A program made the translations under genes and the position numbers. The notes beneath the pieces were generated by a model. The model was not told the DNA's origin. It ran no database searches and saw only the letters and a program-made list of their open reading frames with translations. From Entamoeba histolytica HM-1:IMSS (taxonomy: Eukaryota; Evosea; Mastigamoebida; Endamoebidae), in the NCBI RefSeq assembly GCF_000208925.1, contig NW_001914898.1, positions 1 through 63,580 of the forward strand: a stretch of 63,580 bases of DNA, in the 5' to 3' direction. Position 1 is the stretch's first letter. Every line of letters starts with the position of its first letter. This document shows, piece by piece, positions 31,523 through 39,467 of this stretch.

Positions 31523-32046
31523 TTATTCAGTTTTTTTATGTTCATTAGATTTTCTTTCTATAATTTGAATTTGTTGATGTTTTGAATGAGATTTAGGTTG
31601 TCCTAATTTATTTGAATAAATAATAACTAACAATGTATCTACAATCATACCAATAAATATTCCAATTGCTCCTCCAAGTCCAGCATAAACAGGTCCACCA
31701 TATCCATATCCAATAAATCCAAGTGCACAACCACAAACAATCATAGTAACCATAATATTAAGAGCTTCACTAATTCCTATTTCATTATCATTTTGGTTAT
31801 TTTTAAATTTAAGACTAGTTCCATATTTTTCTTGTAAGTCTTTAGTCATATGATTATATCTATAGCGTTAATTAATGATGTGTTGTATAATAAATACTTT
31901 AAAACAAACTCTAAATTCTGAAATAATGGTGAACTTGACATCATTTGAAATCTTGGAGAAGTAGACTCTTTAAATATTGGATGTTTATTTTTAATATTTT
32001 GTGTAGTTTGAGGAGTAGATAAATTTGATGAATTAGTCTTACTCAT
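31523..32046 (-). CDS. Two-span glycine-rich membrane protein, 157 aa
   Basis: Two exons, 32046-31910 and 31859-31523, across a 50-nt GTTTGT...TAG intron; phases fit. The N-terminal 60 residues are Ser/Thr/Asn-rich and soluble. Two hydrophobic segments (about 78-95 and 103-128) form a tight hairpin rich in glycine: CGCALGFIGYGYGGPVYAGL and GGAIGIFIGMIVDTLLVIIY. The tail (130-157) is basic and polar (KLGQPKSHSKHQ and RKSNEHKK). I do not recognise it; the glycine-packed hairpin resembles in shape small assembly factors such as AtpI/AtpZ, but I have no sequence evidence for that link. If read from the downstream ATG (31849) it would lose only the soluble head. Confidence 0.65.
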
Positions 32047-32189
32047 AAAAAGAATAATTATTGGTTAATGATTTGAAGTTGAAAAAAAGAAAGAAAAAGA
32101 AAAACCAATAATGGAAAAAAGAAAAATTTTTCAGCCCTGATGGAACTCTTTTCAGTTCTTATCGAAAAAAGTATTTTGTTCAGTTTCTA

Positions 32190-32498
32190 ATGACAGATCC
32201 TCTTATAAATTCACAAACCAATTCAATTAGTCCAACTATTTCACCATCACCTATGATTGTTAATCAAGATCCATCCAAACAATTAGGTTCTGTTAGTGTA
32301 GATGATACAAGTGATGATTATGTTAATGAAACATTTCCATTAATTGCACATTGGCGTGATTCTTTTAATTCTAAAGAACAACATTCAAACGAATTCTGTA
32401 TTGTAATATCAGTTCTTATGACAATGGCTGCTTTGATTATTTTATTTATTATTTGTATTATTGTTATCATATTATTTGTACTGTTAAAGAGAAGATGA
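32190..32498 (+). CDS. Tail-anchored membrane protein, 102 aa
   Basis: Unrecognised. Residues 1-67 are polar, Ser/Thr/Pro-rich in the first 40, then an acidic patch (DDTSDDYVNE). A single long hydrophobic segment (about 69-98, FCIVISVLMTMAALIILFII and on) is followed only by LLKRR at the C-terminus, the layout of a tail-anchored protein. In size and topology it resembles SNAREs, but I see no heptad SNARE motif. The gene is 143 bp from the divergent gene start at 32046. Confidence 0.55.
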   Translation: MTDPLINSQTNSISPTISPSPMIVNQDPSKQLGSVSVDDTSDDYVNETFPLIAHWRDSFNSKEQHSNEFCIVISVLMTMAALIILFIICIIVIILFVLLKRR

Positions 32499-32631
32499 GT
32501 AATAAATAATTCTGAAATTTGTCATTCATTTGTTTTTGTTCACTTCTCTTTCTTTTTTGTGAAGTTTAAATTGAAGTTATTTAATAATTTGTTCCTTCAA
32601 ACCTCAAAAAAGAACTGAGAAATTTAAGTGA

Positions 32632-33618
32632 ATGTTAAAACTTGATGATAAGCTTCTCCATTTTTATAAATCAAAGGCAGATAATGGTAATCCATATGCC
32701 TCTTTAGTTCTTGCAAAAACTATGATTTCAAATGATGATTTAAAGAAAGATATTCTTCATGTTAATGATGATTGTCTTAAATTAATTCAACAAGCACTAC
32801 CACTTCCTGAAGCTATGTTTATTTTATATAAAATTACAAAAGATATGCAATATCTTATCTGTGCAGCAGATTCTAATTATCAAGATGCTTTATATCTTGC
32901 CGCTATAGAATTGCTACAACAAGGAAGTCAAAATAATAAAGCAATAGAATTTATGAAAAAATGTGTATCTTTAGGGAATAAAGATGCATCAATTTATCTG
33001 ATTAAATATTATATTGATAAGAAAGAATTCAAGAATGCACAAAGTATCTTTGATTTAATTGAATATAGGTTTGACGATACATTAAAAAAATTAAATGGAA
33101 TTCTGGATATTTGTCGGGCAAATTATAACTCAAGGAATATTCAATTTTTACGTGAACATATGGAAGACATTGAGTGTAAGTATTATGTAGCTATTCAAAC
33201 TTTGTTTACTGGAAGTGAAGAACTTTTATCAGAATTTAAAAATAATACTGAAGATATTATTGGATATAAAAATATTGGATTAAATGCATGTTTAATGATT
33301 GCTCGTGCATTTAAGAATGGTATTGGTGTTAAAAAAGATTTATCAAAATCTGCTGTTTGGTATGAAAGTGCTTTAACAAAAGGATTTAATGATTATGTTG
33401 AAGTTAGTGATTGTTATCAGGAATTAAACCAACCACAAAAGGTATTTGATTGTTTGAATAAAGCAGCTGAAAATGGTGATAAAAATGGAATGGTTCGTTT
33501 AGGAAAATTATTACTTGAAAAAAATGATGAAGAAGGACATGAAATGGCAATAGTTTGGTTTGAACAAGCATCAGAATTAGGTAGTGAGGAAGCAAAAGAG
33601 ATTTTAAGTAAATTATAA
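32632..33618 (+). CDS. Sel1-like repeat protein
   Basis: 328 residues of helical repeats. Sel1-type units with the A-x-x-x-L-A/G-x-x-Y pattern: DNGNPYASLVLAKTM near residues 17-31, SNYQDALYLAAIELLQQG near 85, LGNKDASIYLIKYYID near 118, LNACLMIARAFKNGIGVKKDLSKSAVWYESA near 217-248 (the most canonical), then NGDKNGMVRLGKLLLEK and ELGSEEAKEILSKL. Sel1 repeats are adaptor surfaces in ER-associated degradation and signalling. No signal peptide, so probably cytosolic. A GAACTGAGAAATTTAAG motif precedes the ATG. Confidence 0.78.
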   Translation: MLKLDDKLLHFYKSKADNGNPYASLVLAKTMISNDDLKKDILHVNDDCLKLIQQALPLPEAMFILYKITKDMQYLICAADSNYQDALYLAAIELLQQGSQNNKAIEFMKKCVSLGNKDASIYLIKYYIDKKEFKNAQSIFDLIEYRFDDTLKKLNGILDICRANYNSRNIQFLREHMEDIECKYYVAIQTLFTGSEELLSEFKNNTEDIIGYKNIGLNACLMIARAFKNGIGVKKDLSKSAVWYESALTKGFNDYVEVSDCYQELNQPQKVFDCLNKAAENGDKNGMVRLGKLLLEKNDEEGHEMAIVWFEQASELGSEEAKEILSKL

Positions 33619-34091
33619 TAACTAATAGTTTATTTAATATATTTTTTTTTTGTTATTTATTTCAAATAAAATAAAAAGTAATTAAAAACAAATTAAATTT
33701 ATATTTATAATTAATTTTATTAAGAGTATTTAAGTAACACAATAAAAAATTCTTATAATTCTACAATAATTATTCTTTAATTTGACTAATTGACTAATTT
33801 ATTGATAAATATTCTAATCGTTAATAAAAATTATTTTTAATTTCATCTCTTACTCTAATCTAGAAGTATATTAAAATCAAAATATAAATAATAAGTTATA
33901 ATGATTGTTCATTAATATTAATTAAAAATAATACTTTATATTAATGACTAGTCAAGACAAAAAAGATACTATCATACTTTATTTCAAAACATCTTTTTAT
34001 TGATGAAAATATTCTTTATTAAATTAAATAAAAAAAAACATTCTTTATTTATTATTGAAGACTCTATAAACCAAAATAGTTTCAATACAAA
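33619..34091. other. AT-rich intergenic region between two 3' ends
   Basis: 470 bp between convergent genes, with no protein-like frame or recognisable element. Long T- and A-runs near 33643-33652 and 34025-34040 are the only notable structure, consistent with 3' processing regions. Confidence 0.4.
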
Positions 34092-35633
34092 TCACTGATT
34101 TGAAATTATTTCAATAAATTTCCTACATAAAGGATCTTCTTTAAAACTTAATGCTCTTTGGAAATACTTTAGTGCTTCAATATAATTTTTACTCATGTAG
34201 AAACACCACCCTATTCCAGACAATGCAACAAAGTCATTAAACCCAAGACTTTTATTAAATGCTTCAATAGCAGCATCAAAATTGTTCAATTTTCTCCAAC
34301 ATTGTGCAATATTTCCATAAATAATTTTAGTTAAATAATTAGAAGAATCATTACCAAGTTTTTCTAAAGACGTATTATAAGCTTTTAAAGCATCTTCATA
34401 ACGGTGTTGAGCAAACCTTAATTGGCCAATTGTACAAAATAATTCCCAAGTTGAAACAATACCAATAAGTTGGTTTAATTCTTCTTCAGCTATAGAAAGA
34501 TTATTACAACAAATTAATTGTTGAATAATAACTAATTTCAATTCGAAACAAAATGGAACAAACGCTGATGCTTGATTTAAATATTTAATAGAATTTTGAT
34601 ATTCTTTTTGTAAACTATAAACATAGCCACATGCAATAATACCTTCAACTTCTTTACTATCTTTTAATATTTCAATGGCTTTATCTAATTTTTTTAATTG
34701 AATCATTCTAAGTCCCATTTTATATTTTGTTAATTCATCTTCTTCATTAAGATTATCAAAGTTATAATTAATTGTATTATTAAGATGAAAATCAATTGAT
34801 GTATGTAGGACTTCTGTATTAAAACACCAACAATTTTCTAAATGTCCTAAAGCATCTTCATATTTTCTTTTATTAAAAGAAAACAATGTTTCTATTAATT
34901 GAACTAACTGAGAATTTTCAAGTAATGCATTGGTTTGTTTCATTAATAAAATTCTTTGAACGAAATCAACATCATTACGAGTTAATAATGAAAATAATAA
35001 TTCATATAATTCACGTACTTCTGGAAGAGAACAATTATTAATCATTTTCTTTAATGATTGAGGGACTAACGAAATTTCTAATTTTTGTTTAAAAAAAATA
35101 TGTATTAATCCAATATTTAATGAATCTTCAATTGCACTATTTAAGTAATTTCTTATTAATGATGTATTATTTTGACAATAAATAACTCTAAATGAAATAT
35201 TTGCAGTTTGCATAATTTCAGTAGGTTGTAATAAATTTAATGGACTTGGAGTACTTGTCATTTGAGAAATAACTTGTAATGAATCTAAATCATCTTCAAA
35301 ACATTTAGTTATAATATATAATTGATATGTTGTTAAAGAAGGAAATGGTGTATTTAAATATTTTAAATGAGAAACACCAAATAATTTAAGAATTAATAAT
35401 TGTGATTGATTTTTCTGATTAAGTTGTAGTAATGAATCACATAAACTTGTTATTATCTCAATATTCTTATCTATTCATTATTTTATTCATTTATTTTATT
35501 GAAGCTATTAAAACAAACAATTGGTATAACTTGCTGCTAATAAAAAATAAATTCGAGCTGATAAATAATTGTTAAGCATCATGTATTGTTTTCCAAGAGA
35601 GTAAAATGTTTGATGAATTGGAATTGATGACAT
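34092..35633 (-). CDS. TPR-repeat protein, 497 aa (APC/C TPR-subunit-like)
   Basis: Two exons, 35633-35519 and 35470-34092, across a 48-nt GTTTGT...TAG intron; the upstream exon and 70 further in-frame codons extend the protein well before the internal ATG at 35261. Helical throughout. TPR-like units are clearest in the C-terminal half: KMGLRMIQLKKLDKAIEILK, GYVYSLQKEYQNSIKYLNQA, GQLRFAQHRYEDALKAYNTSLEK, GNIAQCWRKLNNFDAAIEAFNKSLG and GIGWCFYMSKNYIEALKYFQRAL. The long run of TPRs with an N-terminal helical dimer-like part suggests an anaphase-promoting complex subunit of the APC7/Cdc16/Cdc27 type, but this is only a best guess. Confidence 0.65.
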
Positions 35634-36449
35634 TCTAATACTCTATTTTTTTTAGTTCATTTGAGATTTATTATAAAATAAAAACCAAAAAAAAAATTAT
35701 TTATTTATAATTTTTTCTTAATTATAACAAAAAGATTTTAATATTTTAAATATTTTTGTATTATTAACTTCATGAAGTTTTTATTCCTTTTTCTATTGAT
35801 ATTGAAGTTATTCTTTTATTCTTTTTCTTGATTTGTACAATTAATTTATATAAATATTAATTAAGTTACTTCTTTATATTGTATCGTTTGTTTTATACTA
35901 ATATAATTGTATTGAAATATTACATTTTCTTATTTATCATTTATGAATTAAAATAAACCAATTATATAAGAAGAACATCAAAAAATATTCTTTTTGAACT
36001 TTCCATAAAACTTCTTTCAAATATTTATAATACAATTTATCCACTAACTTCTAGAATTGAACGATTATAAAAATACTGTAAAATTAAATAAACAATTAAA
36101 ATATTTTTAATAAAAATATAACAATAAAAAAAATATTTTATAAAAGAAAAATTTTGTTATTAATTACATTAAACTAATTTAAAAATAGATTTTTAATAAA
36201 AATAAGGAAAGAAGAAGAAAAAGGAAATAAAAATAATAAAAATAAGTGAGAAATTTGTAAGAAATTACGAAAAAAAAAAAAAAATAACGAAGTAACAAAA
36301 TATAAAAACTATTTTAATTCAACAAGTTTTTCATAATTATTTTCTATTTCTAACCTATTTTTAGAATATTAGTAATAGAAAAATATATTAACACTCTATG
36401 TAAGAATTGAATCATTTGTGTTATTATCAAACTTAATTCTTTTATATAA
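35634..36449. other. AT-rich intergenic block, 0.8 kb
   Basis: Contains no open frame of protein character. It includes the upstream region of the TPR gene (right after 35633) and the 3' flank of the divergent GTPase gene. An uninterrupted A-run of 16 lies near 36268-36283. Confidence 0.4.
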
Positions 36450-37121
36450 TTAAAATAATGTACAACATCCTTGTTTTTCTTTTTTATTAGATTGTGAAGA
36501 AGTAATAGAAAGAGATGTCTTTTTAGTTTTTTCTGAAGACTTTTTATTATTAAATCCTTTTTTTAAAGATTGTTTATATTGTGGATTGTTTTCAAGATAT
36601 AAATCAATAATATCGATTAATGTTTTACGACATAACTCTGGATTTGTAGTAGTAACTTCAAATATTGGAATTTCATTTTCATTAGAAAATGTTTTTATTT
36701 TTGAACGTAAATCTTCATCTTCTTCTAAATCAATTTTATTAAGAATAGCAACTTGTTGAACTTCACCAGTTTTCTTGAAAAACACTGAATTTGGAGCTCC
36801 TTCAACAAATTCATATGAGTCAATTGAATTTAATGCAATAACAAAAATTTGTATATCAGTATTTTCACTGTATGTATTAATTGTTGTTTGTTGAGAAGCA
36901 GAACAGGTTACCATCACTTCATATCCCCAGTCACTTAATAAAACAGGAACTTTTAATCCATCCACATTAACTGTTATTTGTTCAAATTCCATTTCTGTTG
37001 TTTTAATATATTCTTCTGGAATATTTAATCCTCTCCAAATATTATATAAACACGTTTTCCCACTAGCTTGAAATCCAAACATACTTATTTTAATACGGTG
37101 TTCACTTTCAGTATCAGACAT
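36450..37121 (-). CDS. Divergent Ras-superfamily GTPase with degenerate G3
   Basis: 223-residue GTPase fold with a normal P-loop (GFQASGKT, about residues 16-23) and G4 NKID (about 128-131), but the G3 switch II motif expected as D-x-x-G-Q is DWGYEV, with no glutamine to position water. Ser/Thr for Mg2+ in switch I cannot be placed with certainty. A long insert of acidic and polar residues follows strand 3. The tail is basic, KKEKQGCCTLF: two cysteines, the second starting a CaaX-type box CTLF, so it is likely prenylated and membrane-bound. Entamoeba has many odd Ras/Rho/Rab-like proteins; this one probably hydrolyses GTP poorly and may act as a constitutive or scaffold-type GTPase. Confidence 0.72.
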   Translation of the reverse strand: MSDTESEHRIKISMFGFQASGKTCLYNIWRGLNIPEEYIKTTEMEFEQITVNVDGLKVPVLLSDWGYEVMVTCSASQQTTINTYSENTDIQIFVIALNSIDSYEFVEGAPNSVFFKKTGEVQQVAILNKIDLEEDEDLRSKIKTFSNENEIPIFEVTTTNPELCRKTLIDIIDLYLENNPQYKQSLKKGFNNKKSSEKTKKTSLSITSSQSNKKEKQGCCTLF

Positions 37122-37305
37122 GTAATAAGATCTGTTAATTGAATTTTAGACTTTTTCAGGAGAAGTTCTATTTTAAGTCATTTTTATTAAATAAATATTT
37201 TTAATATTTGCTATAAATACTTTCATTCTCTTTTTTTTTTTTTCTTTATTAAAAAAAAAAAAGAAAAAACTTAAAAAAAATTTTTAAAATATATTTACCC
37301 TAAAC

Positions 37306-38526
37306 ATGACTGAAACAACTATTCTTGTTAGATTTAGCACTAAATTAGATGGGTTTCAAGTATCTACAACTACTTTTAATGTACCTAGTGATTCTAATAG
37401 ACTTGCACTTTCGAGATTGATTAATCATTTATTACAATTACCTAAAGTCGTTCCATTTGATTTTATTGTTGGTGGAGAATTTCTGCGTACAACTCTTCAA
37501 GAACATCTTAAAGAAAAAAATATTCCTATTGAATCTACTGTAGATATAGAATATACTGTTGCTCTTCCAGCACCTCAACCAGAATGGTATAACCAACAAG
37601 AGAATTGGGTTACTTCTCTTTCATATTGTTCCTCTTTTTTATTTGCTGGTATTGCTAATCAAAGTATTTCTGCTAATAACGAATCAGGAATTGTTTGTTC
37701 TACAGATGCATTGTTATCTGATGGTACAACAAAACGACCAGTAAAAACAATTGATGCATTTGATAATAATGGTAAAATTGAAGTTGCATGTGGTGGAAAA
37801 TCAAATAATATTCATATATTTTCATTTGAAAATAACACATTCCTTCATCGTTCTATTTTAACAGGTCATAATGGATCAATTGAAAGTCTTTGTTATTCAC
37901 CAAATGGTACTCATCTTGTTAGTGGTGGTTGGGATAAAAAAGTAAATGTTTGGGATTTAAATTCTGGTTCAACTCTTCAAACAACAGAAAAACGTTCAAG
38001 GTCAAATGTTAAAACAATTTCAGAATTTACATCACTTGATGGTCATCTTCAAGCTGTTACACATTGCATTTGGCCAGTAGAAAAACAAATACTTTCATCT
38101 TCTCTTGATGGAACTATTGCTATTTGGGATATTCAAAATACTGCTCTTGCTTCTGCTTATAAAACATCAAAAGTAGCTACTGCTCTTGATTATTCTACTG
38201 TTAATTCTCTTATTGCAACAGGACATAATGATTCTATTATTCGACTTGCTGATCCTCGTGAATCTCAAATAACAATGAAATTATTAAAAAGCCACAAAAA
38301 TTTAGTTACTTGTGTTGCATGGCATCCTCAAAGTGCTTATTTGTTAGCATCTGCAGGATATGATAATTCTATTAAAATTTGGGATATTAGATCTATTACA
38401 CCTTTATGTACTATTCCTTTCAGTACAAAAATGACGGCTGTATGTTGGAATGAAACTGGAGATATTTTCTATTCTGCTGGGGCAAATGGTTTTATGAAAG
38501 CACATAAATTTACTCATACTAATTGA
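37306..38526 (+). CDS. YTM1: Ribosome biogenesis protein YTM1/WDR12
   Basis: WDR12/Ytm1 is part of the PeBoW complex needed for 60S subunit assembly in the nucleolus. The N-terminal NLE (ubiquitin-like) domain is at about 3-85: ILVRFSTKLDGFQVSTTTFNVP, then LLQLPKVVPFDFIVGGEFLRTTL, the docking site for the Rea1 AAA+ ATPase, with the acidic Glu expected in this domain (GGEFLR). A seven-bladed WD40 propeller follows (about 105-406), with clear repeats around GHNGSIESLCYSPNGTHLVS, VNVWDL, IAIWDI and IKIWDI. 406 aa is the usual length. A long A/T-rich stretch lies directly before the ATG. Confidence 0.92.
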   Translation: MTETTILVRFSTKLDGFQVSTTTFNVPSDSNRLALSRLINHLLQLPKVVPFDFIVGGEFLRTTLQEHLKEKNIPIESTVDIEYTVALPAPQPEWYNQQENWVTSLSYCSSFLFAGIANQSISANNESGIVCSTDALLSDGTTKRPVKTIDAFDNNGKIEVACGGKSNNIHIFSFENNTFLHRSILTGHNGSIESLCYSPNGTHLVSGGWDKKVNVWDLNSGSTLQTTEKRSRSNVKTISEFTSLDGHLQAVTHCIWPVEKQILSSSLDGTIAIWDIQNTALASAYKTSKVATALDYSTVNSLIATGHNDSIIRLADPRESQITMKLLKSHKNLVTCVAWHPQSAYLLASAGYDNSIKIWDIRSITPLCTIPFSTKMTAVCWNETGDIFYSAGANGFMKAHKFTHTN

Positions 38527-38653
38527 TTGATTTTTTTCTTTTCTGTTCAAATAAACACAACTCAAATCACAAAAATATTCAAAAACAAAATAACTTTATG
38601 ATAAAAGAAGTTCAACCAAAAACCTCAAAGACTTAAAAATATAAAACAGAAGA

Positions 38654-39467
38654 ATGTGTGAACAATATGTCAGACATTGTATCTTACCTGAAATTGGGGA
38701 AGTTGGTCAAAAGAAATTACTTGGTAGTACTGTTGGAATATTAGGTGCTGGTGGTCTTGGAAGTCCAGTTATTCAATACCTTGCCGCTTTTGGAATTGGA
38801 AAGTTAGTTATTGTTGATAATGACATTGTTGAAGAGGTCAATTTAAATCGACAAATTATTCATAATTATCAACGTATTGGGAAGTATAAAGCTGAAAGTG
38901 CTGCAGAGAGTGTGAAGTTATTAAACCCTTCTATCGTTGTTGAACCACATATTATTCGTTTAGATGAACAAAACGGAGTAGAAATTTTTAAAGGATGCAA
39001 TATTCTTGTTGATTGTAGTGATAATCATCAAGCTCGTTATGCCATTTCTGCTGTTGGAGTAAAACTTGGTATTCCTATTGTTACAGGGTCTGTTGTAAGA
39101 TGGGAAGGGCATGTCACAGTTTTAAATTATCAAAATGGACCTTGTTATAAATGTTTATATCCAGTTATGCCATCTACAACATTAAATGCTACGGCTAAGA
39201 CTGTAGGAGTTGTTGGAACAATTTGTGGGGTTATTGGTTCAATTGAAGCCATGGAAACAGTTAAAGTATTGTTAGGAAAAGGAGAGATATTATCAAATAA
39301 AATGTTAATGTTTAATGGAATGACAATGATGCATAAAGTAATAGCCGTTTGTTATTCTTTTTTTAATTTCTTCAATAATTGACATTAAATATTAAAAAAT
39401 GAATTAGACAAAACGTAAGAACATAAATTGTCCAGTTTGTGGTTCAGCTGAAAAATCAATGAATTAG
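38654..39467 (+). CDS. MoeB/UBA4-type E1-like adenylyltransferase
   Basis: Adenylates the C-terminal Gly of a ubiquitin-like sulfur carrier (ThiS/MoaD/Urm1). Two exons, 38654-39346 and 39408-39467, over a 61-nt GTTTGT...TAG intron; 250 aa. The splice matters: it adds NCPVCG, the second CxxC that pairs with CYKC (about 175-178) to bind zinc. Motifs: nucleotide loop GAGGLGSP, DNDIVEEVNLNRQ and DCSDNHQARY. The cysteine found in UBA4/MOCS3 and MoeB after the zinc pair (T-C-x-E-A-G-V type) is replaced here by Ala in TAKTVGVVG. No rhodanese domain is present. So it is nearer MoeB/ThiF than UBA4. Its stop overlaps that of the coatomer gene. Confidence 0.85.
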
